A DNA stretch of 35,665 nt, taken from assembly GCA_903820285.1 (NCBI GenBank), contig CAIJGS010000133.1, forward strand, positions 1 to 35,665, read 5' to 3'. The notes below the pieces were generated by a model. That model ran no database searches. It worked only from the letters and a program-made list of their open reading frames with translations, and was not told the DNA's origin. Positions within the stretch are counted from its first letter, which is position 1; each line of letters begins with the position of its first letter. The translations under genes were made by a program, and so were the position numbers. Origin of the DNA: an uncultured Verrucomicrobia subdivision 3 bacterium. GTDB taxonomy: Bacteria > Verrucomicrobiota > Verrucomicrobiia > Limisphaerales > UBA11358. This document shows, piece by piece, positions 22,966 through 30,573 of the stretch.

Positions 22966-23733
22966 CTATTTGCTAATCCCCCGCTCACTGGCGCGGACGA
23001 AGTCTACGAGGTGTTTGACCTCGGGGTTCGGCGGAAGTTCGGCTTCGATTTTTGTCAGGGCGTTGGAGATGGCGAGGTCTTCGCGGAACAGGATTTTGAA
23101 GGCGTGTTTCAGGCCGTCGCGGGAGGCCTCGGAAAAGCCGCGGCGTTCGAGACCAACCTTGTTCAGGGCGCGGGTTTCGCCGGGGTTGCCATCCACGATC
23201 ATGTACGGGGGGACGTCCTGCACCACCTTGGTGCAGCCGCCCATCATGGAGTGGCAGCCGATGCGGCAGAATTGGTGCACGGCCACATAGCCGCCGAAAA
23301 TGGCGTGATCTTCCACCACCACATGTCCGGCCAGACCGGCGAATCCGGACATGATAATGTGATTGCCGAGAATGCAGTCGTGCGCGACGTGCACATGGAT
23401 GAGGAACAGGTTGTTCGAGCCGATCACGGTCGCCTCGCCTTCATTGGTGGCGCTGTGGACGGTGACGCCTTCGCGGAAGACGTTGTCGTTGCCGATCTCA
23501 AGGCGGGTGATGCCGCCTTTCCATTTCAGGTCCTGGGTTTTGAGACCGAGGGCGGCGAAGGGAAAAATTTCGTTGCGGTCGCCGAGCTTGGTGTGGCCGT
23601 CAATGACCACGTGCGAATGCAGTTTGCATTGGTCGCCGAGGGTGACGTGCTCGCCGATGACGCAGTAGGGTCCGATCTGGCAGCCGTCGCCGAGTTTGGC
23701 GCCGGGATGAATGATGGCGGTGGGATGAATCAT
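22966..23733 (-). CDS. lpxA: UDP-N-acetylglucosamine acyltransferase LpxA
   Basis: 255 residues, typical length. Transfers a 3-hydroxyacyl chain from acyl carrier protein to UDP-GlcNAc, the first step of lipid A synthesis, in the cytoplasm. A left-handed beta-helix of hexapeptide repeats fills residues 1-180 (IHPTAIIHPGAKLG, IGPYCVIG, and so on). The catalytic His is H118 in AHDC, matching Escherichia coli H125, and the product-release segment IVDGNPGETRALNKVGLERRGFS is present. The C-terminal helical domain (about 190-255) follows. lpxC-fabZ is upstream in the same direction, but a MITE-like element and 255 bp lie between, so the pair is not tightly coupled as in some phyla. Confidence 0.96.
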   Translation of the reverse strand: MIHPTAIIHPGAKLGDGCQIGPYCVIGEHVTLGDQCKLHSHVVIDGHTKLGDRNEIFPFAALGLKTQDLKWKGGITRLEIGNDNVFREGVTVHSATNEGEATVIGSNNLFLIHVHVAHDCILGNHIIMSGFAGLAGHVVVEDHAIFGGYVAVHQFCRIGCHSMMGGCTKVVQDVPPYMIVDGNPGETRALNKVGLERRGFSEASRDGLKHAFKILFREDLAISNALTKIEAELPPNPEVKHLVDFVRASERGISK

Positions 23734-23786
23734 GTTACGGCGTAAAGATACTATACAATGGCCGGCGGAATCCAGTTTGTGGGTTG

Positions 23787-23945
23787 TCCGCCCTCACCCA
23801 ACCCTCTCCCCCAGGAGAGGGCTTTCCCTTGGCATACTGATTAATGCCCCGTTCACCGGTCCGACCAATCCAGCGGCTTGATTCGCGAAAGACGCAGCAA
23901 CCTGTTCTCCTTCTTCTGGGGGAGAAGGCCGGGATGAGGGCGGGC
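23787..23945 (-). repeat. MITE-like element, copy B (between lpxC and lpxA)
   Basis: Inverted copy of 847-1013. Ends start GCCCTCACCCAACCCTCTCC on the left and, read as reverse complement, CGCCCTCATCCCGGCC on the right. The core at 23859-23890 is identical to 906-937 of copy A (32 bp, reverse-complemented), and GCCAAGGGAAAGCC near the end also matches copy A. It sits in the gap between lpxC-fabZ and lpxA. Confidence 0.75.
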
Positions 23946-23988
23946 GTCATACCTTCATATTCCAATTAATGCCTTTGAAATAGAGTCC

Positions 23989-25320
23989 TCAAATATCCCG
24001 GATCATGAAGGTGACTTCGGCTTCGCTGACGACGTCGTCGCCGACTTTGCAGACGCCTTTGGCGCGGCCGATCTTGCCGCGCACCTTGGTGAGTTCCACT
24101 TCGATGATGAGGGTATCGCCGGGCACGACGGGCTTGCGCCATTTGACGTTTTCGGCGGACATGAAATACGCGAGCTGGTTCTGGTTTTCACCCTGCTTGA
24201 TGAGCACGATGCCGGCGACCTGCGCGATGGCTTCGAGCTGCAGCACGCCGGGCATGATGGGATGGCCGGGGAAATGGCCGCGGAAAAAGTCCTCGTTCAT
24301 GGTCACGTTTTTCAACGCGACGATCTTGGTGCCTTCGATCTTCAGCACGCGGTCCACGAGCAAAAAGGGCGGCCGATGTGGGAGCATTTTCAGGATGTCC
24401 TGAATATCCATGGAGCCGGCGGCGGGCACCGGCGCGGCGGGCGCGTCCTTGGGCGGGGGCGGAGCAAAGGTCTGGGCGGCGCGCAGGGGGCGGTTGATCT
24501 GTTCGAGCACCTTGCGGGCGAGCTCGCAGTTGCCGGCGTGGCCGGGGCGCACGGCGATGATATGGCCGCGCAGGGGCCGGCCGAGCAGCGAGAGGTCGCC
24601 GACGATGTCGAGCATCTTGTGGCGGACGAATTCCTCGGGATAGCGCAGCGGCTCGGTGGTGAGCACGGCGTCGTCGCGAATGACCACGGCATTTTCCAGG
24701 CTGCCGCCCTTGATGAGTCCGTTCTTGATGAGAAATTCAATCTCCTCGAAGAAACAGAAGGTGCGGGCGTGGGCGAGGTCCTTTTCCCACGTGGCGGGGG
24801 TGACCTCGGTGGAATAAAACTGGGTGAAACGGCCTTTGCGGTCGGAGCTGGTGCAAGTGATCTTGAAATGTTCGTCGGGGAACAGCGTCATGCTCGTTTC
24901 GCCGAGGTGGATTTCAATCGGTTCCGTAATGGTGATGTACTCCTGCTTCTCGGGCAGGGCGACGATGCCGGCGGCCTGGATGATCTTGCAAAATTCGCGG
25001 GAGCTGCCGTCGGCAATGGGCGGTTCGTTGGCGTCCAACTCGATGACGGCGTTATCAATGCCGTAGCCGGCCAGGGCGGCGAGGACGTGTTCCACGGTGT
25101 GGACTTTGACGTTGCCCTTGGCGAGGGTGGTGGAGCGGTTGGTCTCGGAAACGTTCTCCACGCGGGCCTCGATTTCGGGTTTCCCCTCGAGGTCCACGCG
25201 ACGGAACCGCACCCCGGAATTACCGGGGGCGGGCAGGAGGGTCATGTTGACCCGGTTCCCGCTGTGCAACCCGATGCCGGAAAAGGTGGCGGGACGATTA
25301 AGAGTCTGCTGATTGAGCAC
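23989..25320 (-). CDS. lpxC-fabZ: LpxC-FabZ fusion (UDP-acyl-GlcNAc deacetylase / 3-hydroxyacyl-ACP dehydratase)
   Basis: 443 residues from the GTG at 25320, chosen because the protein then begins VLNQQTLNRPATFSGIGLHSG, like typical LpxC starts; a TTG at 25347 would add 9 residues. LpxC, about 1-290: zinc ligands H77 (in HTVEHV, with E76 as base), H234 and D238 (RHKMLDIVGD) and H261 as catalytic His. A Pro/Ala-rich linker (about 285-302) leads to FabZ, with catalytic H349 in HFPGHP and E363 in LEAIAQ. LpxC catalyses the committed deacetylation step of lipid A, and FabZ dehydrates 3-hydroxyacyl-ACP for fatty acid synthesis; both compete for or use the same acyl pool, so fusion may balance membrane synthesis. 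This fusion is known in Bacteroidota and Verrucomicrobiota. Confidence 0.95.
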   Translation of the reverse strand: MLNQQTLNRPATFSGIGLHSGNRVNMTLLPAPGNSGVRFRRVDLEGKPEIEARVENVSETNRSTTLAKGNVKVHTVEHVLAALAGYGIDNAVIELDANEPPIADGSSREFCKIIQAAGIVALPEKQEYITITEPIEIHLGETSMTLFPDEHFKITCTSSDRKGRFTQFYSTEVTPATWEKDLAHARTFCFFEEIEFLIKNGLIKGGSLENAVVIRDDAVLTTEPLRYPEEFVRHKMLDIVGDLSLLGRPLRGHIIAVRPGHAGNCELARKVLEQINRPLRAAQTFAPPPPKDAPAAPVPAAGSMDIQDILKMLPHRPPFLLVDRVLKIEGTKIVALKNVTMNEDFFRGHFPGHPIMPGVLQLEAIAQVAGIVLIKQGENQNQLAYFMSAENVKWRKPVVPGDTLIIEVELTKVRGKIGRAKGVCKVGDDVVSEAEVTFMIRDI

Positions 25321-25454
25321 GCCAGATTGAACAAAACGCAGGGGCAAATGGCAAGATTGCTTTCGTGGGGAATAATCTCAAATTTCAAATTTTAGATTTG
25401 GAATCATGGTCTGATGCCATCCTCCACCCGCCATCCTCCACCCTCGCCCAAGGT

Positions 25455-27389
25455 TCACTGGCGGTGCAGCCAGACGGCCATTTCGGCGCGGCCGCGGTTG
25501 GCCCAGGCGTAATAGGGGATGGCGGTAAAATCCTGTTCCACCTTGTCGGCGTTCAGGACGCGGCCTTTGATGGTTTCCACACCGTTCAACAGGGTGGGGT
25601 CGAAGCTGGCGGTGAGCGGGGCGGTATCGGCCAGCGTCAGGTGGCGGACCTTGCCGCCGGGATTATCCGGGCCTTCGGCGCAGAACACGATGGGACCGCG
25701 TTCGAGGGCCACGCGGCCGGTGTCAGCCTTCACGAGTTCATTGGCCACCACGCGGCGGACCGGCATGGGCAGGTGCAGGCGCAGCACATCGCCCACACGC
25801 CAGGTGCGGACGATTTTGACGTAGCCATGATCAGTCTGGAGGGGCACGTTTTTGCCATTGAGCGTGAGGGTGACGGATTCGCTGTTGGTATCGGCAAAGT
25901 GATAGAGGTCGCTGGGAACCACATTACCCTGCGCCCAACCAGGGATGCGGATCGCGAGGATGAAGCTGGTTTTCTTGACGGGTTCAAGGGTGATCTTCAC
26001 ATCGCCATCCCAGGGGTATTGGGTTTCCTGGGTGAGTTTTACCTTATGGTCGCCTTCCAGCACCACGTCGGCGGTGCCACCGGCGAAGAGGTTTACGAAC
26101 AGGGTGTTGTGGAGCTGCGCATAGGCGTAGCCGGGCACGGAGGGGAGCAAGCGGGTGATATTGCCGGGGCAGCAGGCGCAGCCAAACCAGAGGCTGCGTT
26201 CATAATGGCCGTCGGATTCGAGGGGGTTGGGATAAAAGTATTTGTTACCGGTGAGGGAAACGCCGGAGAGCAGGCCGTTGTAAAGGGTGCGTTCGAGAAC
26301 GTCGATGTACTTGGCATCGCCATGGAGGAGGAACAGGCGCTGGTTCCAATAGACATTGCCGACGGCGGCGCAGGTTTCGCAATAGGCGGTGGCGTTGGGG
26401 AGTTCGTAGTCGTTGCCAAACGCTTCGCCGGCGGAGCGGGCGCCGATGCCGCCGGTGAGGTAAAGTTTCTTGCCCACGCAATTTTCCCAAATGGCGTCAA
26501 TGGCTCGAATGTAAGTCTGGTCGCCAGTCAGGGCAGCGACATCGGCCATGCCGCTGTAGAGGTAGCCGGCGCGGACGGCGTGGCCCTCGGCCACGGTCTG
26601 GTCCACGGGTTTGAGATTGGCCTGGCTGTAGGCTTCGCCGCCGGGGCCACGGACATCGATAAAATATTTCGCGAGCTGCAGGTAGCGTTCCTCGCCGGTG
26701 ACGCGGTAGAGCTTGGCGAGGCCCATTTCGACGATTTCATGGCCGGGGGCGAGGTGAAGCTGATTAGTACCGGGGCCAAAAGTCTGGCAAAGCAAATCGG
26801 CTTCGCGGCGGGCTACGGTGAGGAAATTGGTTTTGCCGGTGGCCTGGTAGTGGGCGGTGGCGGCTTCAAAAAGATGGCCGGCATCGTACAGTTCGTGGCT
26901 CAGCTTGGGGTCGTTCACCCAGCGTTCGGTGCCGGACCAGTCGTGCGGGTGCGCGGGATTGATGGTGCGGGTGGTGTAGAGATAGCCGTCGGGTTCCTGG
27001 GCGGAGGCGATGAGGGCGATGAGATTGTCGAGATAGGCGTCGAGCTTGGAGTCCGGCTGCACGGCGAGCGTGAAGGACGCGCCTTCGAGGACCTTGTAGG
27101 GGTCGGTATCGTCAAAGGGATAGCCGGGGGCCTTGAGATTGGTGATTTTTTCGCCGCGCAGGACGGCGGCGGCGCGGGCGAAGTTATCCATGCGGCCGGA
27201 ATCTTCACACTTTTTGAAGGCGTCCGGAATGCTGGCGAGGCGGTTGGTCTCGAGGCGTGGCGCCCAGAAAACATCGTTGAAATGCACGGCGGTAAACGGC
27301 ACGGGCATCATGGGAAAATCGTGGGTGGCGGCGGAAACTTGCGTGGCGGCACCGGCCAGCAAGGCGAACAACAACCGGAAGGATTTCAT
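25455..27389 (-). CDS. GH127 family beta-L-arabinofuranosidase, secreted
   Basis: 644 residues from the ATG at 27389, chosen because it starts a signal peptide (MKSFRLLFALLAGAATQVSA); an in-frame ATG at 27500 gives an unlikely Arg-rich leader. The (alpha/alpha)6 barrel contains GEAFGNDYELPN (acid/base E322), YCETCAAVG (E338 and C340) and FGCACCPGN (C404, C406, C407). In HypBA1 of Bifidobacterium the zinc ligands are E338, C340, C417 and C418, and the nucleophile is C417; the equivalents here are complete (C406/C407). Acts on terminal beta-L-arabinofuranose such as that in hydroxyproline-linked or pectin side chains. Probably periplasmic. The intact catalytic set makes an active enzyme likely. 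Confidence 0.92.
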   Translation of the reverse strand: MKSFRLLFALLAGAATQVSAATHDFPMMPVPFTAVHFNDVFWAPRLETNRLASIPDAFKKCEDSGRMDNFARAAAVLRGEKITNLKAPGYPFDDTDPYKVLEGASFTLAVQPDSKLDAYLDNLIALIASAQEPDGYLYTTRTINPAHPHDWSGTERWVNDPKLSHELYDAGHLFEAATAHYQATGKTNFLTVARREADLLCQTFGPGTNQLHLAPGHEIVEMGLAKLYRVTGEERYLQLAKYFIDVRGPGGEAYSQANLKPVDQTVAEGHAVRAGYLYSGMADVAALTGDQTYIRAIDAIWENCVGKKLYLTGGIGARSAGEAFGNDYELPNATAYCETCAAVGNVYWNQRLFLLHGDAKYIDVLERTLYNGLLSGVSLTGNKYFYPNPLESDGHYERSLWFGCACCPGNITRLLPSVPGYAYAQLHNTLFVNLFAGGTADVVLEGDHKVKLTQETQYPWDGDVKITLEPVKKTSFILAIRIPGWAQGNVVPSDLYHFADTNSESVTLTLNGKNVPLQTDHGYVKIVRTWRVGDVLRLHLPMPVRRVVANELVKADTGRVALERGPIVFCAEGPDNPGGKVRHLTLADTAPLTASFDPTLLNGVETIKGRVLNADKVEQDFTAIPYYAWANRGRAEMAVWLHRQ

Positions 27390-27447
27390 CCCCACAAAAT
27401 GTCGTTTTGAGGGGCGAAAGGCAAACGGGAAAACCGGACTCTTTTGG

Positions 27448-27528
27448 GTAGGGGGAGCCGACGAGCGAAGGCTCAAAAATATAAGAACGTTTAGGAACAT
27501 ATTAGAGCCTCCTGACGTCGGCTCCTAC
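27448..27528. repeat. 81-bp MITE-like element
   Basis: Left end GTAGGGGGAGCCGACG, then CGAAGGCTC, is an imperfect inverted copy of the right end (GAGCCTCCTGACGTCGGC, then TCCTAC). The right end matches 31871-31894 exactly. The inner 30 bp are AT-rich. Confidence 0.6.
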
Positions 27529-27543
27529 TTCATTAACGAGGTG

Positions 27544-28524
27544 CTAGAGCGGGTGCGCAGGGTTGGGGACGGCATTGGTGGTGCCGGCGGGAGCGGGGTC
27601 CGGTGTGGGATGCTCTTTTTCGGCGAGGGTGCGCACAAGGTTCTTTTTCAGGCCAGCATAGGTTGCGTTGGTGATGCGGCTCAGGTGGACGCGGGCTTCA
27701 TCAAACATGCCGGCGGCGATCTTGGTGCGGGCGAGGTGAACTTCCACGCCCTGGCGCTCGAGGTCGGTATGGGCCACGTTCATGGCATTCGTCCAGGCGA
27801 GGAGGGCATCGTTGGTGCGCAGGGGTTTGATGCCGTAATAGCTTTCGGCGTAATCGGTGGCGAGCACGAAGTTGTCGGGCGAGAGCTTCATGGCCGACTG
27901 ATAGAGGCCTAGGGCCTTATCAAAAACCTGCTGCTCATCAATGTTGTAAAACTCCCTGGCATCCTTGCGGTAGAGATAAACCGTGGTGGCAAAATTCTGG
28001 TAATAGACGGGTTCATCGGGCTTGAGCCGGATGGCTTCGGTGTAATAGGCGAAGGCGTTGGTGATGGGGCTATGCTCGCCGTAGTAATTGGCCAGATTAT
28101 TCCAGACGGCGGGGTTTTTCGGGTCGAGCTGACGGGAATTTTCGTATTCCGTCTGGGCACCGTCCTCGTCGCCGGTGTCGTTCAGGAACGTGCCGTAAGC
28201 GAGATAGCCGCGCGCGGAATCGGGGTGGTTCCGGAGAAAATGTTCGTAGCCCTGGCGCACCACGCCGAAGCGGTCGGCGATGCGTTTGTTCAGCTCCGCG
28301 ATGGCGACGGTGTTCGTGTGCGGGATGCTGTTGGTGTTGATCCACGACTCGACTTCGTCCAGGGCGGCATCATCGGCGAGCATGAGTTCGCGCAGTTCGC
28401 GCTCGACGGGGTCGGCGGCCACATCCACGGCAATGCCGGTCTGTTGCTGGACCAGATTGCTGACGGCCTGCGGCTGGTTGGTGGCCAGCAGCGCGCTCAA
28501 AAGTCCGATGGTGATATCGCTCAC
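27544..28524 (-). CDS. Tetratricopeptide-repeat protein
   Basis: 326 residues from a GTG start. No signal peptide or membrane helix. Helical repeats run from about residue 80 to 270, with TPR-like signatures: GYEHFLRNHPDSARGYLAYG, GAQTEYENSRQLDPKNPAVW, AFAYYTEAIRLKPDEP and ALGLYQSAMKLSPDNF. TPR proteins act as protein-protein scaffolds. The N-terminal part (about 1-70) is Gln/Asp-rich and the C-terminus is Pro/Thr/Ala-rich and probably disordered. It lies between GH127 and purU on the same strand, 36 bp upstream of the 28561 stop side; no functional partner is evident. Confidence 0.85.
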   Translation of the reverse strand: MSDITIGLLSALLATNQPQAVSNLVQQQTGIAVDVAADPVERELRELMLADDAALDEVESWINTNSIPHTNTVAIAELNKRIADRFGVVRQGYEHFLRNHPDSARGYLAYGTFLNDTGDEDGAQTEYENSRQLDPKNPAVWNNLANYYGEHSPITNAFAYYTEAIRLKPDEPVYYQNFATTVYLYRKDAREFYNIDEQQVFDKALGLYQSAMKLSPDNFVLATDYAESYYGIKPLRTNDALLAWTNAMNVAHTDLERQGVEVHLARTKIAAGMFDEARVHLSRITNATYAGLKKNLVRTLAEKEHPTPDPAPAGTTNAVPNPAHPL

Positions 28525-28560
28525 GGTTTTATCTTAACATCGGAATGGGCGGGCACAAAA

Positions 28561-29394
28561 TCAAACTTCCCGGACCACGCCCCAGAACACGTCCAGGTGT
28601 TTGCCAAGGTAGAGTTTGACGGCCTTCACCAGCGTCTTGGCCTCGGCTTGCTGGCCGCGGGCGACGATGTCCTTGAGAGTCATGCCGGGGCGGATTTCAA
28701 AGGCGCCCTGGGCGATGATCGGGCCTTCGTCGAGGCGCATGGAGACGAAATGGGCGGTGACGCCCGCGATCTTCACGCCGCTTTCATACGCCTGCCGGTA
28801 GGCTTGGGGTCCGGGAAAACTGGGCAGCAGGGAGGGATGAATGTTGATGATCTTGTTTTTGTGGCGCCAGACGAAATTGGGCGACAGGATCTTCATGAAC
28901 CGCGCGAGCACGATGAAGTCCACTTCATATTCCTCGAGCACCTTCAGGGCCTCGGCTTCGGATTTGGCGCGGTCCACCCAGGGGAGGTGCACGTAGGGCA
29001 GCTTGTGTTTCTTGGCGAGGGCGGCGAATTCGGGGTAGTTGCCGATGACGAGCACGGGGTCGGCATTCAGCTTGGCGGCCATGAGGGCATCGAAACAATG
29101 GGTCTCTTTGGTGACGAGGATGGCGAACCGCTGGCGGCGTTTGGGGTCGGTGAGCCGCATCTTGATTTCCATGCCCAGGTCTTTGCCGAGGGCGGTCAGG
29201 CCGGTGGAGATGGCGGCGGGATTGCAATTGCCGGTTTTCCAGGAGGCCTGAAGGGTCATGCTGAACTGGCCGCGGGTGACCTGTTCTTCCAAGGCTTCAA
29301 TATTGGCGTGCTGCTCGAAAAGAAAGTCGGTGACCCGGGCAATAACGCCGGTCTTGTCGCGGCCGATGACCGTAATGGTGGCGAAATGTTTCAT
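28561..29394 (-). CDS. purU: Formyltetrahydrofolate deformylase PurU
   Basis: 277 residues from the ATG at 29394, which starts MKHFATITVIGRDKTGVIA like other PurU proteins; a longer frame to 29415 is less likely. Hydrolyses 10-formyltetrahydrofolate to formate and THF, supplying formate for PurT and balancing one-carbon units. The N-terminal ACT domain (about 1-80) binds regulatory ligands such as Met or Gly, and the formyltransferase-type domain holds N184 and H186 in IINIHPSLLPSF and D222 in LDEGPII, the catalytic triad. Family length and motifs are standard. The stop of the TPR gene is downstream on the same strand. Confidence 0.94.
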   Translation of the reverse strand: MKHFATITVIGRDKTGVIARVTDFLFEQHANIEALEEQVTRGQFSMTLQASWKTGNCNPAAISTGLTALGKDLGMEIKMRLTDPKRRQRFAILVTKETHCFDALMAAKLNADPVLVIGNYPEFAALAKKHKLPYVHLPWVDRAKSEAEALKVLEEYEVDFIVLARFMKILSPNFVWRHKNKIINIHPSLLPSFPGPQAYRQAYESGVKIAGVTAHFVSMRLDEGPIIAQGAFEIRPGMTLKDIVARGQQAEAKTLVKAVKLYLGKHLDVFWGVVREV

Positions 29395-29511
29395 CTGATG
29401 GGCACGAATAAACACGATTTTTGGCGGGTTTTAAAGCATTTAATATGGCGTGGGCGGTATTGGGGGGTGGAGCGCGAACACCTACGGCCCACACGTTAAA
29501 CGTGATCGGAT

Positions 29512-29593
29512 GATGCTTGATATATCTTGATTTCCCGGTTTTTAAAGGGGTTTTGAGGCAAAGGCGAAAGGTTGAACGCTAAAGGCTAAAGTG
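29512..29593 (+). repeat. Diverged repeat, left of cysE
   Basis: Shares a plan with 31564-31649: TGATATAT-CTTGATTT, AAAGGGGTTTT, AAGG(T/C)TGAA(C/T)GCTAAAG. The two bracket the cysE gene as direct repeats with several differences and small gaps. Confidence 0.45.
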
Positions 29594-29616
29594 ACCCGGT
29601 CAGACGGTTTGATTTA

Positions 29617-30070
29617 CCTTGATAAGGTTTGATCGCAGGGGTTTTAACGCAAAGGCGCAGGGACGCAAAGTCGCAAAAGGGGGGACCGGGCGGGGCGGGA
29701 GCAATTCCCGTTTGGCTGGTAAAGATCGGAGGTGGAGGAGTACCTCCGACCCTACCGATTTGAGAGACCGCAGTTTTGGGTCGGTGGGCTGATGGCATGA
29801 TGGTGTTTAATTTTCTCAGCGGATGCCTTGATGAAGCACGATTTGCCTTGATGAGCCTTGATTGCTGGGGTTTTGCCTTGATTGGCGGGATGGGACGCCC
29901 CTTCCGGACTGGCGTAATGTGAGGGGGCGAACCCAGGGCGTTGCCCTGGGCTGGTATGGGGCCGCGCCGTTGGCGCTGGTCCAAAGTGTGTTTGAGTATT
30001 TTCATCGTTTGCCTTGATGAGGCTTGATCATGCACGATTATTGGGTTTTTTGCCTTGATTGAGCCTTGAT
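29617..30070 (+). repeat. Cluster of CCTTGAT words
   Basis: Exact CCTTGAT occurs at 29617, 29826, 29846, 29856, 29876, 30012, 30053 and 30064. The four from 29826 to 29876 are 20, 10 and 20 bp apart, close to whole helical turns, and variants such as GCTTGAT, GTTTGAT and TGATG lie in between. Could be a decayed tandem repeat or a protein-binding array. Confidence 0.6.
29932..29976 (+). repeat. Two-hairpin intergenic element, copy 5
   Basis: CCCAGGGC (29932-29939) pairs with GCCCTGGG (29943-29950), followed by CTGGTATGG and GCGCC-GTT-GGCGC (29964-29976). Compared with copy 3 both stems differ by compensatory base-pair changes. Confidence 0.75.
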
Positions 30071-30159
30071 TGTCGGGGAATGGGAAACGCCCAATCCGCC
30101 GGCGTCCGACTACGGTGCGACAAGCAGCCAATGCCGGCGCATGGGGAAAGCGCGCGATC

Positions 30160-30183
30160 AACTGGGAGACATGTCTCCCAGTT
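30160..30183. repeat. 24-bp perfect palindrome
   Basis: AACTGGGAGACA and its reverse complement meet without a loop (centre ACATGT). Such a symmetric site could be an operator for a dimeric regulator of cysE (start at 30574), or a repeat remnant. No matching second site was found. Confidence 0.55.
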
Positions 30184-30257
30184 CCAAAGCAGCGTCATGC
30201 CGCCGCACCCCACAGGGGGTGGCGGGACATCCGGGCGCAAGATTGACCGTGACGGTG

Positions 30258-30274
30258 AGTTTACCAGGTAAACT
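30258..30274. repeat. Short palindrome upstream of cysE
   Basis: AGTTTACC, one A, then GGTAAACT. Perfect 8-bp arms. It lies about 300 bp from the cysE start and could be regulatory or simply part of a repeat. Confidence 0.4.
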
Positions 30275-30573
30275 TCCAACGGGGTAATATAGCACGGTTT
30301 TTGAAAAGGCAACGGACGGGGGAGATTTTTTTGACAGAATGACAGAATTAACGGAATGGATGGGAGGCGGTGTTGAATTCCAACGATGCGGTTGAACCAC
30401 GAATGAACACGGCGGCACACGAATCGCGCCAGCGTTTTGGAGCGGCGGCAGCCCTCCGCCGCTTTTTCCGCTGCCAGGCCAACGTGCGGCCAAGTTAACT
30501 CAGCGGTTGGATGGTTTCCCTGCCTTTGCCCTAAATCGTTTGAGTCTTCACGGCTTCGTGGTAGTTTACCCGC

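Larger units (their letters stand above)
29395..30573. other. Long repeat-rich intergenic region between purU and cysE
   Basis: About 1.2 kb with no supported gene. It holds a diverged repeat (29512-29593), a cluster of CCTTGAT words (29617-30070), an AACGCAAAGGCGCAGGGACG run near 29646, a two-hairpin element (29932-29976), a 24-bp perfect palindrome (30160-30183), and AGTTTACC-A-GGTAAACT (30258-30274). A minus-strand open frame across 29586-30161 is a low-complexity translation of these repeats. Confidence 0.7.

Noticed and set aside
25365-27410. Plus-strand 681-codon open frame opposite GH127
   Set aside because: It is an antisense shadow caused by GC-rich codon bias; the minus-strand frame shows a signal peptide and all GH127 catalytic residues.
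29586-30161. 191-codon minus-strand open frame
   Set aside because: Its translation is low-complexity and reads straight through the repeats and hairpins in this gap.
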